From: Polytrichum commune
Lineage: Eukaryota > Streptophyta > Polytrichopsida > Polytrichales > Polytrichaceae
DNA: 64,000 nt
NCBI GenBank assembly: GCA_950295325.1
Contig: OX485807.1
Span: 9,079,001 to 9,143,000 of the forward strand
Direction: 5' to 3'
Both the position numbers and the translations under genes were made by a program. The notes beneath the pieces were generated by a model. The model saw only the letters and a list, made by a program, of their open reading frames with translations. It had not been told where the DNA came from and made no database searches. Numbering within the stretch: position 1 is the stretch's first letter; each line of letters starts with the position of its first letter. This document shows, piece by piece, positions 20,060 to 32,679 of the stretch.

Positions 20060-21170
20060 AATCTTAGCCCTGCATGCCCTAAACGTATGAAAAGAGCAAA
20101 GTGGGAACAAGTCCTGCGCCCGACACTTGTTTACAAAAGCTTTAAGTATTTGAAACCCAATGATTAAGTCTAAAATAGAAGCAAGAACGTCAGTGCTTTC
20201 ATCGATGGAGTCCAGGGCTTGGTCCAGCTGTGGAGTATTCAAAGTAAGAAACGGGGAGTTCCGGTGAAGGTGTGACTTGGATTTGGGCGAACCATCCTAA
20301 ACCCTTGCCTCCAAGGAACCAGTGTACGGGTTGGTTCGCCCCAGCTGTGCAACTTGGATGCCGCAGGTGAAACTAGCACATATAAGCCTATAAGCTACAC
20401 TTCAACCTCCCTAATATCACGCCTGTGTCAACCAAAGTGCACGTGAACATGGTTACATGATAATGGGGATTTAGGGTAGTATGTGGCATTAAGGGAATCA
20501 CACAAAGTCAACATTGCTATAATGACGATAACGACGATGATGACAATGTGATGTGTGCGAGCATGTGGTTTGAATCCTTCGGGGGATTATGTTGATGTCG
20601 AAACCCATGATATATGAGAGGGAAATGTGACAAAAAAAGGGAGATCTGAATTGAGCACATCCGTTCCGTAGAGTTTAGGGATATAAGAGAGGGAGTGACA
20701 TTACGGAGGTTGGGGTGTAGATGGGTCTTAAATGGTAACTCCTTATTCTTACTAGCATAGTTCTCATACGAAAGGAAACATGCAATTCATATGAGATAGT
20801 TGAGGTAGAAAAATGGAAAATGGTGAAAATAATCTAATTCGGCCAGAGAAAGAGTGGCTTGAAAGATGTGCAATATTTTAAAGATGTGGAGTAGAGGAAA
20901 CGACGACGAATGCAAGTTGTTTCGTAATTCTATTCCATGTTATCAATTAGTCACATTTTCCACCCAAAAAAGGTAAGTAAGTCAAATCCATGATACATAG
21001 TAGAGTCTCCTAATTTGAGCATCAAAATATCGTGCTTTGCATACAAATGCACACAAAATGTATAACTCAATGACATCCAAAAGTGATCCCAAACGATGTG
21101 AGATGTGACCTATCCGGCCAATCACTGCATCATTTTTGGGTCATCATTCCTAAAATTAGCCAGTTGGGGT
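20060..21170. other. Gene-free stretch
   Basis: Non-coding sequence with one short fragment (about 20715-20770) of the GGTAGATGGGTCTTAA dispersed repeat. Nothing else could be supported. Confidence 0.55.
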
Positions 21171-21174
21171 CCAC

Positions 21175-21840
21175 ACAATAATCATTTTACCCTTAGTCTC
21201 CAATGTTTTGTCTAATTAGCATGGGTGGGAAATTGGAATGTAGTGTGACCACGGGGAGGTCACTTCATTGTCAAGTTGACACCATGTGCGGACAAAGTTT
21301 GCTACCCCTATATTACATGCCATATATAATTTTAAAATTTATGATATTTTTTACATATACATAACCATTGATAGTATCTTTTGTATATTTTTTTGAAATT
21401 TTTAGTCTTCTTTATTTTTTTAGTAATTGTTTTAGTTCAAATTTGTGTCATTCTAGTTAGAAATGGTATGTTTTATGAAAAAAAAATCATCAAGTTTAGT
21501 TACCACTTTTGACTATGTCATAGGTACTGTGTATATCTACTCATGAAAAAAAATTGATAAAATTTTGACCCATTTTGGTGGTGCAACTTACCAAAAGAAG
21601 ATTTTTTTTGGTCGCACGTGGTGTTCAACTTGACAATGGAGTGATCTACCCGTGAGTGTGACCCACATTGATTTGATAGTACTTGCATTGGTTAGCATTA
21701 GCAATTTTACAATACTTGCCTTGCCTTGAATTTGGATCCACATATGCAACTGAGAAAACCCACACTAAATTTTCACACATGAAATTACAGTGGGCCGCAC
21801 TAGTTAGACAAAACAATGTAGTGCACCAATAGTGGTCATA
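21175..21840. repeat. Foldback element of about 660 bp
   Basis: Inverted similarity joins 21190-21290 with 21610-21835. Landmarks are TTCATTGTCAAGTTGACACC on the left and its complement near 21635, and AATGTTTTGTCTAATTAG on the left with its complement near 21810. The centre is AT-rich. No transposase was seen. Confidence 0.6.
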
Positions 21841-22039
21841 ACGGACATTTAAGTATGTTTGGACAAACCACTTGTCCAAAAATAATAAAGGATGTGCAGT
21901 TAGATGTTTGTATTCCACGTTTGGCAACCACCATTTATATGTAGTTTTGCGATTTTGTGTACGTCATATTGGCGGTTGGAATTATCCAAATTAACAAATA
22001 AATCCAAATATACTTAAATCTTAGTTTCATTCACCATTT

Positions 22040-22250
22040 TCTGTTGTTCTACCTTACCAAATCCAAATTGAGGTCATAGCCAACTTTCCTCATACTTTTT
22101 TGGATGCTAAATGAATATCTTATATCTTATTCATTTATCTAATTGAAGATTCTTGTGCTCGTGAAATGGTCATGTAGGTCTCCCCAATTATGTCAACTAT
22201 TGATCTAGAATGTTTATCGTATTTGAGCATGCATTTTGGTCGTTTTCTAA
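22040..22250 (-). repeat. Dispersed repeat family A copy
   Basis: It shares 'CCAAATTGAGG...CCTCATA', 'CTTGTGCTCGTGAAATG' and 'CCCCAATTA...TTGATC' with 50370-50640 (same orientation) and 23880-24200 (opposite orientation). Non-coding. Confidence 0.6.
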
Positions 22251-22559
22251 CACATAACATCTCCTTGATATCAATTCTTGGAGCCACACCATATAAATGC
22301 CACTCAAATGCAAGTGTCTTATCAAGAAAACTGATTGATTAATGGTTCTATGTGTTATGTTATGATCAGCTTACAAAACAAGTCCTCCGAGCTAACAACA
22401 TGTTTGTATCTATGCGAGATCTATATTGAACATATTGATTCAACAAAGCATGTTAGTCAGAACCATGTTTGTTTGAGATCATGTGTAAAGGATGCACAAC
22501 ACCTCAGGTTGCATCACGGACAACCGTCCGTGGTCAACATAAGGCTAACGGGCTCACAT

Positions 22560-23220
22560 TTATGATGGTACCTGGGTACATGAGTTACTTTTTCTTTTCT
22601 TTATGAAACCATGTGATCCATTCTTTTAGTATAGGATTCATGGCCAACGGGAAGCTATGTCCTATAACCAAGGTATGTTTTTCTTCGCCGTACATCGATT
22701 ACAATGACCGTTTTTTGAATATTGAGAAAAATACACACACAATGAAGGTGAGTTGATGGGCCTACTGCACGCACTTCCAATACCACATACATTTTATGGT
22801 CCCTAAATTGGCTCGGGAGTCTTCTCATCCATAGCCCAGTTGCTAATCACAAAGATTTGTAATATGAAGTTTCAACTTATGGAGTTGAGATGCAAAAAAT
22901 AGAACAAAATGAAAGAGCAATGAAGATCCCTCATTCTCTTTGAAATGGTCACATAAGTAAGGCTTCCGAATTGTGGTGCCAATTGAGCTTGGAACGGTTC
23001 GCACCGAATTGAGTGTACCGATTCCAACCTCATCGTAACATGTGTCATTTGGGTAGTTGTTCTTAACTATGGCCCTCGTCACATACCATACAAATATAGG
23101 TGCACAACTAAGAGGGATAAAACAACAATTGCATATTCTCAAATTTTGGTAAATTTTGCATGTGGATATTTAGAACTTATATGAGTCCAAAATATAGGAT
23201 TGTAAAAGACCTCGACAAGT
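22560..23220. other. Gene-free stretch
   Basis: No recognisable coding or RNA feature. ORFs below 100 codons occur on both strands with no family signature. Confidence 0.5.
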
Positions 23221-23224
23221 TTTG

Positions 23225-23640
23225 AAACCAATTTTCACTCGGTCTAAGAGATTGAAACTACACTTAACACAACCTACAATGAAGAACAAATTGAGGTAGC
23301 AAATATGATCATTGATTCCATGGTACCATTCTACGTGGCCTAAGTTTGACACCAATCTCCACTTGGTCTCGTTGTGAATAGAAACTATATACATCCCGAC
23401 CGCTTACAAAAGGAAAAAGTACAAAAAATAAAGCCAAGACGGACTTTGCCCAAATGGACATCATTGACTCCATGGTGCCAGTCTCTACATGGCCCAAGTT
23501 CGTACAAGCCCCAAGCATATATTGAACACCAATCTTCACTTGGTCTACGAGAGGCTCATAGAAACCATATCCAACACAACTTTTTACAAAAAGGGACCCG
23601 AGATAGACTTTGCCCAAACGGACATCATTCAATTGTGTGG
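23225..23640 (-). repeat. Diverged tandem repeat of roughly 150 bp, about three units
   Basis: Recurring landmarks are 'CACCAATCT...CACTTGGTCT' (about 23230, 23350, 23527), 'ATCATTGA...TCCATGGT' (about 23308 and 23460), 'CATGGCC...AAGTT' and GACTTTGCCCAAA (23440 and 23605). The 142-codon minus-strand ORF through it reads the repeat (VKIGV-like phrases recur) and has no known domain, so I treat it as repeat DNA. Confidence 0.6.
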
Positions 23641-23879
23641 CGCCATTTGGTATAAGTAGGTACATTAAAAAAGCATGCAATAGTAGCCATATGCCCGTCA
23701 CATAAGCTTCGGAGAAGGCATCCATATTGCCGGACAATGATGATGGGTGGCAATGAGCGTTTGATAAAGAAAGCTAAAGCAACCTCACAACCTTCTTCAA
23801 GCACTTAAAGCAAATGGAGACCACCTACAACAATAATTTGGACGCCCAATAAGTGGTGTGTGGTTAGACATCGTGGATT

Positions 23880-24200
23880 TAAGGATGGACACCACAAATA
23901 AACGTGCTCAAAAGAGATTGAACTATGTATTCATAATGTGGTGATCATTTTGATCTCAATAATCAACATGATGGGGTGAGGGGCATCTACACGACCATTT
24001 ATTGAGCACGAGAATCTTCACTTCAATAACGAATAAGATATTATTCATACGAGCTCCGAAAATCATGAGGCCAAATGGCTACAGACACGATTTTGGATTC
24101 GCTAACCATCTCATGCTAATCGCGTGTTTCATATCCTAGGAGCGGTGGGTTAGCCGGGGGAAAAAGTAACCATTTAAAGACCCATCTAGCTTGCTAACTA
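23880..24200 (+). repeat. Dispersed repeat family A, fullest copy
   Basis: It ends with GTAACCATTTAAAGACCCAT and contains 'TTTCATATCCTAGGAGC...GGGTTAGC'. Diverged relatives lie at about 9520-9820 (same strand) and 22040-22250, 50370-50640 and 52985-53200 (opposite strand), with fragments near 10850, 16955, 20718 and 58730. No coding potential; probably a non-autonomous element. Confidence 0.7.
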
Positions 24201-24246
24201 ACTTAGCCCAAACACACAAACACACAAAACCTTGTACAATGTAGAT

Positions 24247-24514
24247 TGTACCCCCGGAACATCCCGAGCAACCGCATCCCAGGTGCATCTGAATGAAGAA
24301 GCACGGGCGCTATATAAAGCGAGGGGGAAGTTGGGACTGTGATATCAGCCACTATATAGACAATAGAGCCTGAGTTGATACAGAATTGATTATTAGAACC
24401 AGGAACTCATGTGACATGCACGGGTCTATTATGTACGCCCTCAGAACATTCCCGAGCATCATCTCAGGTGCATCTGAAATAGTACCAGCCTGGTCTACAT
24501 AAAATGAGGGGAAC
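24247..24514 (+). promoter_or_regulatory. Candidate promoter with duplicated core
   Basis: A unit containing 'GAACAT..CCCGAGCA', AGGTGCATCTGAA and then a TATA-like box recurs with an offset of about 184 bp (about 24247-24330 and 24432-24514). The first copy has TATATAAAG at 24311-24319; the second has the weaker CTACATAAAATG at about 24496. The downstream gene starts its CDS at 25966, so this is a plausible promoter or upstream region for it. The link is inferred from position only. Confidence 0.4.
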
Positions 24515-24588
24515 TAATATAGCGCTGAGTCCCCTGGCGAAGGGAGTGGCGCCTCTAATTATAATTAACATGTGGCCCCCATGGCACA

Positions 24589-25035
24589 GTGTTTTCAGTG
24601 CCAGTCTTCAACGCACTATACCGTAGATCTAGGGGCGCTGTGGAGCAATATCTTCTGGATGTGTACATTCCGTTTCCTGATTCTGTAGATCTGTCCTCCG
24701 AGCTGTTCAGCGCCACCTGGCGTAGCAGGTCGAGCGCGAAAGGAAACCGGGTAATCACGAAAGGAGGCCGAGCGGTGCACCGTCACAGCCGGTCAACCTC
24801 ATGTCTCCCCCACCACTTTGTCCGGGCTGTGCACATTGATCGCCAGCCAGCTGCGCGATGCGAAGTTGTGGGCGAGGGGGACCTGGTGAAGCTCCCACTC
24901 GAGGATTGCAAGGGTGTCAGCAAAATCGGAGCTTGTTGTGCCAAATACAACGAAGGGCACGCGAAAGTATGTTCTTCGTTGGTGGAGCAGGACACAGGAA
25001 GCAGGAAGCAGGAGTCCGCAAAGGCGGTTCGGTAA
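24589..25035 (+). other. Unassigned 148-codon ORF in a GC-richer region
   Basis: An ATG-started ORF in a locally GC-rich stretch between the TATA-containing region and the 25966 gene. The translation has no recognisable domain, and overlapping ORFs of similar size run on the minus strand. It may be the 5' untranslated leader of the downstream gene, whose ATG is about 0.9 kb further on. Coding status is doubtful. Confidence 0.2.
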
Positions 25036-25965
25036 CACCTTTCGAGAGTCGATTTCAGAGGAAGATCGAGTTTTGAATTTGTATAAGTTAGTGGTTGGCA
25101 AGGTGTTGTAAGTTCCGAGTTTGCAGTCACATCTTTTTCCAAGAATTTTTGTGGAATCGACGGTGGTCTTGCAAGAAGTTGTTACCTCTGCATGTGGCCG
25201 GAGGCCGGTTGCTCGCCCTCGCAGATTTTTGTAGAGTTTTCATCACAAGCATTTTTTGGTGCTAAGTAACTTAGTATTACTGGTTGGACTTCTCCCTTTT
25301 CGAGTTGATGATTGTTTGGACACCGGAGCAACCTCCCCCCCTTTTTGTTCAAACTCTAGAGCAATGGTACAGTTTCAGACAAGTGTATAAGAATTAAGGC
25401 TGCTGCTGCTAACTTGTTGTTAGGAAGTTTTAGGGCACTAAACTCTTCATGTGAGCTGTTAGCCCATCATTTATCCATTTATTCATTCATGCTTATACTT
25501 CGATATCGAAGCTTATAAGATCGAGGGAGAGTACTACCATTGAGCTAGTAGCCTGTGCTTTTCCTTTTTGGAATAAGAAAGAAAGAGACATATGCTTCAT
25601 TGAGAAGCTCGCATGTGGCAACAATCCGTGTTTATTAAATAAGTTTATTCAATCAAACCCCCTAATTAATATTGCCGTCTTCCATGGAACTCCGATTGAG
25701 CGACTGTAGCTCTTCTTCAGTACTGGCCCGAGTTGGATGTTTTTCTTCGCCTACTGCAGCAGCCTCGGCTTCATCGAAGGAAAGAGTGGGTGGTGGTGGT
25801 AGATTTTGGTGCAGGATCGCCAAGGTTGAATGCCGGCCTTAAGGAAGAGGATAGGAAGGAGGGAAGGGATATCATCTCATAGCATCAACCAACCATCATT
25901 AAAGGGTGGACGTCGACTATACAACCATTAATTGATTCATCAGTTCAGTAGTTTGTTTGATCACC

Positions 25966-28900
25966 ATGGGTAGCATGATGATGAATGGCGGCAGGGAGAG
26001 CGGGCTCGCAGACTTGCGGAGCGCATTCAAGGCCAAAGTACAGTGCTGGGCATCGTTTCTTCTGTGCACCGGCCTCGTCGTCGTCTCGTTGTTGGTGTTC
26101 ACGTTCGCAATCGACACTGTGGAGGTCGCGTCCATGCGCCAGCCGTGGCTTTCGTTGGACGGTCCCCGCCTTGAATTCATAAGGTAAACAGACCTACACA
26201 TACACATGCACATATTGACTCTGTTTTGGATTACGGGGAGGGGTGAGGGGGGGAGACGATGTGTAATAAGATTTAATCTGGTGAGGGAAGGAACTCCTTA
26301 AGGAACCGGACATCAAACTTGACAAAGTGATGATCCCAGCTGTGAGCTGGGGGTGATGTCCTTACGACTTTTGTTGGACTGTCCCAGTTTCGAATTTATA
26401 AGGTCATATACATATACATATTCTTCGCTTTGTTGTGGCTTGCGGAGAGGGCAAGAGGGAGCCAATTTAAAGACTTTACCACACCAACACTGGTGTGCAC
26501 CACAGAACAGGCCTTCCGTTTCTCAAGCATCTAAGTGTTGCGGCGACTAACCTTAACCTACATGGGAGTCATTTTCCTCACTCTTTACAAACAACTATCC
26601 ACATGTTGGTCTGCAAGTGGTGCTTCCTCGCCATTGTTGAACCATGTATACTTATTAGATAAGTCAACAGCCAATACTGGAAATTAATCTTTTTTTTAAA
26701 CTTTTAATAACATTGGGGTATCTATAATGAAGATTTCATTATTTTCGATTACAGTAGGGTATGGCTAATTGGTGATTTTTCTGTTTTCAATACAGTTGGG
26801 TCTGTATACCACTTTCGTATCAATATGTTTTAGAATGGTATTGACCCAAATAATAACTCGGGTGTACAAAGATTCTCTCACCTTGACATACACACCCAAT
26901 ATCAATATTTGATTGGCGCTACAATTTTGATACCCACAGGTAGGTATCTATGATACCTACCATTACTGATGCTGATTATTGATACCGTTCATTCAACTAT
27001 ATAACGGACCAACACTGGTGCACACATATAAGAGAGAGAGCGAGCGAGCAACCTTCTTTAGAGCATTGACACTTGTGCAATCATCATCACAAATTTGCAC
27101 TTAAGCCATGTTGCTGAGGCATGCTTCAATCTTGGCATGATGTGGATGGACCTTGTTTTCTTTCCTTCTGTTAGATCTTTTTGGCATGGAAGAGGGTTAC
27201 TACTGCTAATGAATAACAAATTGGGGATTTATAAATATAGAGATCCAAAGCATGTTTATGAAATTTAAGAACAGGTTTGCTTGCAAGGATAACAAATTGT
27301 AAGTGGCACTCTAATGTGGTGAGAAGCTTGAAATTTTCCATGATCCATGCCTGAAGTATGTGAGAAAATTTGAAAAACAAGTTTGCTTCCAGGAATTTCT
27401 TTGTGAGTGGCACCTCTAATGTGTTGAATCTGCTTGTGATGCAGTATCCAATCAAGATGGAATTGGTTCCGAAGCGGCAACATTGACCAGGAGCACAGGA
27501 GAGGCGACCAATTCAGTGACAAATCGGCTCTGCAAGGGATGGGCACTCTGCTTCGGGTGGGGACACGATCCATGCAAGAAATCATTGTTGCACATCTGAC
27601 TGACGACACCAGTAGTGAGGAGCTGCGCCTTTTTTTGAGAACGTTGCATCGAAGTGGGTCGACTGCGAGAGCCGACGTGGTGCTCTTGTTCCCTTCCAGT
27701 CCTATCCCAGTTGCCATGTCCACTGTCATCCAGGAAGAGGAGGAAAGCTTCCAGAAGCTCATTGCAGCTGTGAAGCCCGAGGATCTCATTGACCCAGAAG
27801 CACAAACTTCCGCTGCAACTGATGCAGGTGAGAATTACAAATGAAATGAGAGATTCTTCTCCTTTGCATTTGCACCTGGATTAGAAACAAGTGGAGTTTC
27901 TTGCACAGGAAATAAATAAGGGTCATAGAAGTGGGGGGCTTTACGGTAACTTGTACCACAATATTGACATTCTTCACATGCCTAACATAGCACTCTTTAG
28001 TGGTGTGAGGAGTGTCTCCCTGGATAAGCATCTTGGAGAGATTCTTTCTAGCAAGGTTTTAGGTTCAATATTGGTAGATGGGAGAAGGCTTGGTCTGAGG
28101 ATAGGTAACAATGATATGTCGACTAATGTGAGTTCAATGCCACTTGACTACGCTTTTGCATTCATGCATGTTATGAAGGACCTTGATTCTTGAATTTATT
28201 CTTTTTGAAGCTAAGAAGAGACAGAACGTTCTTACACACGTTCAAGAATGTCATAAACACATCGGATACAATGAAATATGGAGTTAGTACTTCATAGTGT
28301 CGATAGGCCCCCAAAATGCTTATGAATCCCTTGACAACATTGTAGGTTAGTCACGACAACACTTAGATGATTGAGAAAATGGAAGATGGTCATGTGCTAC
28401 ACACATGAAAAGAGAGCAACCTTCTTGGAGCGGACTTCTTCTTTGCAGTAGTGCAATCACAAGTTTGCACTGACTTCATTCTATTCCCCACTTTTGTCAT
28501 GACGTGGATCCATTTGGTTCTTTTCATTTGTGCTGAATGTCTTTGGCATGATAGAGGGGCACTAGTGCTGATAATGAATCAAGGTTTGATAGGGGACCCA
28601 AAACTGCTGTGCCGATGATCAATCAAGGTTCAATAGGGACCCAACAATGCTGTTGAACTCCACAGCATTGTAGGTTGGTTGCTGCAACTACTAGAGTGCA
28701 ATCTATTGAAAATTATTCACTGTTGTCATGACTTGGTATGTTCCTTTCTTTTGCTCAATCTTGCATGCATGGGAGATGGGTTGTTGTGCTCCTGATGAGT
28801 CCAGTTTCAATCTGGGACCCAACAATGTGATGGTCTGACTTGAGGTGATGAAATGCTTCTCCTCCGCAGCTGCTGCGAACCCTGCCACAGTACTTGGACA

Positions 28901-30068
28901 ACCACTCTCACCATTCAACGCAGCCGCATTCAAAAGAGCAACCCCGGTGGAGCCTGAATCGACGACAGGAGACATCATCTGGGAGAAGCAACGACAATTT
29001 GGTGGGCAAGACTCGTCCTCAGAAGACATAAGCAACACAGGCAGCATGAGCTCCAATTGGGCAGCATGGGGCAGCATGGTGGCATTTGACATGCAGGAGC
29101 TCGATCCTCAAAACGCATTGCAAGGATTCTTTGACACACCTCCAGTGCAACTGCGTAGATGGGTGTGCTACGACATGTTACTGGGAATGGTGAAGTCAAG
29201 ATACAAAAATGCACTCATGGTGCAAGTTCGGGGGGTGTTCATCCTTGGGGATGCTCTTTCAGGTGTTCGGAAGAAGCAATCTCTCCATGTCACAGTTGAA
29301 GATGTAATGTGGAAGGATGCGGAGAGGCAGCCTGTCTTGGATCGGCTTGTGAAAGATCTTGGCGCTGCACCTAGTTCCATCACACAGAAGATATCCGTAG
29401 GTATGCAGGAATCCAACCAAAGGGTTTTGCGGGAGAATCAAGGAATTGTGGAAGCAACCAGGGAATTAGGTGAAGAGGAAATTGCGGATTCTGTATCCTC
29501 GGAACAGGATGGTGTGAATAATGTTGCGGTGAAGGTGGTGAAATCTGCAGGTGGTGGTGCCATCATCAACAAGGTAGCCAGGAATTGGCGACAAGCGAAT
29601 GGTTTGATTCAAAGTGTGTATGGACCCCAAGTTTGGAACAATTTGGAGTTGTCAGACAAGCAGCAACAGGTGGTGAGTTCGGGGGTAGTGATGGGGGGAT
29701 TGCAATTTGTTCGAGGCCTTGCCATCAAAATGACATCCGAAACCGTGAGGGTGGCCATCGAACGCAAGAGCCGGCGGACATTCCACGATAAAGCCATCTT
29801 GAACATGCTGGTGCACAAGAAATCGGTGCTTGGGAAGCGAATCTCTGATCACTTGAAGGTGGTTCGAAGCCATGACTCGCGTGTACACAATCTACAAAGC
29901 TCGCAGCAACCGTATGTGTTTTGGAGGAAATCACCACATTCATCAGGAGTTGTCAAGTACGATATCATTCATCAGGGGAGTGGTCCACGAGGTGCCAATG
30001 TTGCATATGATCTGCAAAACGAAATCTGCAGACTGGATAGAAGCCTGTACCATGGATGCGGCAAGTAA
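25966..30068 (+). CDS. Plant-specific single-pass membrane protein, 599 aa, three exons
   Basis: Exons by phase and consensus are 25966-26183, 27445-27827 and 28870-30068 (1800 nt in total). The start ATG has a strong context (CACCATGGG). Residues 27-49 form one hydrophobic segment after a short Lys-containing N-terminus, suggesting a type II anchor in the endomembrane system. Exon 2 carries WNWFRSGNID, ALQGMGTLLRVGTRSM and RLFLRTLHRSG...RADVVLLFPSS. Exon 3 carries DPQNALQGFFD, LRRWVCYDMLLGMVK, a variable Ser/Gln-rich middle, GGLQFVRGLAIKM and a Cys-containing C-terminus. From memory this matches a conserved uncharacterised plant family sometimes annotated as glycosyltransferase-related (I believe At5g12260 and At2g04280 belong to it). 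That link needs checking and no catalytic motif is claimed. Intron 1 contains a degenerate copy of the exon-1 end. Confidence 0.85.
26365..26470 (+). repeat. Degenerate duplicate of the exon 1 / intron 1 junction
   Basis: The segment containing TTGTTGGACTGTCCC, GAATTTATAAGGT and a CATATACATA run mirrors 26152-26260 (TCGTTGGACGGTCCC, GAATTCATAAGGTAAAC, then CATACACATG). It lies in intron 1 of the 599-aa gene and recreates a GT donor-like site (AAGGTCATA). Confidence 0.6.
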
Positions 30069-32679
30069 CACAAGACAACAACAACAGCAGTCTATAACAT
30101 GTACTTTTATATGCAGTTTTGGTGAGATTGCACCACTCAAAGTGAGCAGATTCTTGCATTATTGGTCTGCAAAATGATGATGGCATGCATACAAGCTGAC
30201 TGGGATTCAGCGACGAGCAGTGGCGCATGCCCCTTGGCATACTTGGTCACTCTCGTCAATGGTGTGATTCCCAGAAACTAATCGAACTAATCAAAGTAGT
30301 TGATCTCTTGCTTTAGGCAAAGAGTTCCTGTACCAATAGTTGTAGGATTTTAAGAGGTAGGTGCTGTAGCTCTCAAGCTAGAAATGCCCATCTGGCTCTG
30401 CTTCTCTTTGTTCAGGAGGAACATCAAACAATCATTCTTTACACTCACATCCAACATTCAATAACCATTCTTGACACTCATATTGAATAAAGATAAGTAG
30501 CAGTGCATGAGTCCCCCAAATGCGGGGTGACCGGAGTTGACTCATGTTTCATGTTTCATTTTCATGTCAATCGATTACTTGCTTGGTTCAAACTAAGTTT
30601 TGAAATTGTTAATGAGTGCCTCTGTGGTTTAATCCGTAAGCAATATCCTATTTTAGGCCTCCCTCTTATTCGGTCAATAACCATTCTTTATACTCATATT
30701 GAATCAAATCAGAAGCAGTTCATGAGTCTCCCATCTGAGAAGTGCCCAGGATTGACTTGTGTTCTATGTTCATTTGCTTTCCATGGATTATTTCCTTGGA
30801 CTCTCGTAACTTGTAAATGTTGACATTGTTATAATATGAACAAAATCCAGTATCATAACCACAGCTGTCAAGGGCAAAGCTTCTTGGATTGTAGAACATG
30901 CTCCTATGATTGTAGAGCTTCTGTTTAGCTTTCCTTGCACCAGCCAATTGCTAATCGACGAAGAGGAATTCCCTATTAGATTTTCTTATCTTCCCTTAAT
31001 GCTACTTCCGTCACTGCTAATACTGAAATAAGCAAACTCAAATAAGCTGATGATGCCATTGCCGGATCTTTTCAAACCAAAATTCAATACACTAAATATG
31101 ATATTTAGTGCCACTTACTATTCGGAGTTGCACATTCCTATATCATTTTACTATTGATGTGATTTTTTATTAAGTAAAGATGTTACTGTTCTATGATGTC
31201 CAATTCGATCTTTGTTGGTAAAAAAAAAAGATGTACAGTAAACAGTTTTGGTGTTGTATGATTCCAAACTAGTAAGTGAGACTAAATGTCATATTTGGTG
31301 TGGTTCATGAAACAAGACCTGAAAGTGAAAATGAGTACAAGTTGCATAACTGTTCAATAAATACTAAGTCACATTGAACACTTCACCCACTTACTGGAAC
31401 TTCTGGAAAATTCTGGAATCTTCTGGAAAGTTTTGAGAGTAGGCAGTGACAAATAAGATTTTCAACTGGTGCTCTGTGTTGCAAATAAGTAGATTCCACC
31501 ACATTAACTTTATAATCTATATGTACGAGGTTGAGAACTACAACTACAATAATGCAGACTACTCTGATTGCCCTGAGACCAGCCTCTAGTAACATTCACA
31601 GTTCTCCTAAAATAGCACTCCTCACCACTGTTTTAATAACCTGCCCCACTGGTTAAAGAAGATACTCTAATAGCATTTCCATATTCAATGGAGATCAAAG
31701 AACTTATTAATTTACCAGTTGTCACAATTCCTGCTCATCCTTCAAATCAGCAAGCAAAGTAACTCATTCTTGAAGCTTGTACTAAGTTTGGTCCTTGATT
31801 GTGCTTGCTAGTAATTTGACCATCAGCAATTGTCTTGTCTGCACTCGCCAGCCTGAATCCAGTATTAAGGTTCAACAACTTCCTACCGCAGAGACTTGAT
31901 TTATAGAATATACTTTCAAATGTCTAAACCCTCAGGGGTACATGGGACACACTTCTTTTGTAAAGAGTACAAATCACCACACAAGCCAAGCAGAAATAAT
32001 TATCCTCATCCAATTTGACACATGAAAGAAAATCCAGACATATGTGCTAGGCAGTACATGTAACTGATTTAGCTCATCCAGAAGACGAGTACACCATGGT
32101 GGTGGTGCCTCCAAGTACTTCCTGATGTGCCTAAATAATTCTCTGCTTCGGCAGACTAATAACAATCATCTTCCTAGGTTTCCTTTTAAGACAGTGCAAA
32201 CTAAAACATCTCAGCTTTGTAACAGGAGATATCCTCTCACCATCAGTAACCAGGATGAATAAGAACACCAATACGATAAGTAGCTTGAACCCAACGCTGC
32301 CTAAGGACAGAATAGCGCTCAGATGAGTGACCTTCCTGGCACTTGATTTCCGATGCACCCTACCACTATGGTCTACCCAATAAAGTAAGTATCTAGATGA
32401 ACCGGATATTACCAATGAACCGTGTGGGAAACCTAGGGCCATGGCCTTCGGGGAGATTAGGTGCTGCCAGCTTCTTTGCACCCATTGAAGGCGTTCACCT
32501 TTACAAAGAGGCAATAGTCTTCAAGGTCCCTCTAATTCTCGTGATGTCCATTTCGGAAAAACATATAAAATTTGACTAACTTGAAGAGGAAGCAACATCA
32601 CAATTCACGTCAGTGGCAACATCAAAGTCCTCTCACCATTAAAATAATTTTGCTACTAGCAATAGGAAACTCCACTTGA
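30069..32679. other. Intergenic region between the convergent 599-aa gene and PPR A
   Basis: It contains the 3' flanks of two convergent genes. A minus-strand ORF at 32131-32514 (127 codons) includes a hydrophobic stretch (LLIVLVFLFILV) but has no family match I recognise and no clear partner exon. A repeated phrase around AACCATTCTT.ACACTCATATTGAAT occurs near 30460 and 30680. Nothing else was supported. Confidence 0.5.

Noticed and set aside
24783-25142. Minus-strand ORFs of 119 and 100 codons
   Set aside because: They overlap a plus-strand ORF in a GC-rich region. None has a recognisable motif, so none is called as a gene.
28703-29943. Minus-strand ORFs over exon 3 of the 599-aa gene
   Set aside because: Shadows of a well-supported plus-strand exon that joins in phase with two upstream exons.
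32131-32514. 127-codon minus-strand ORF with a hydrophobic stretch downstream of PPR A
   Set aside because: No family match, no clear start context and no exon partner; mentioned only within the intergenic entry.
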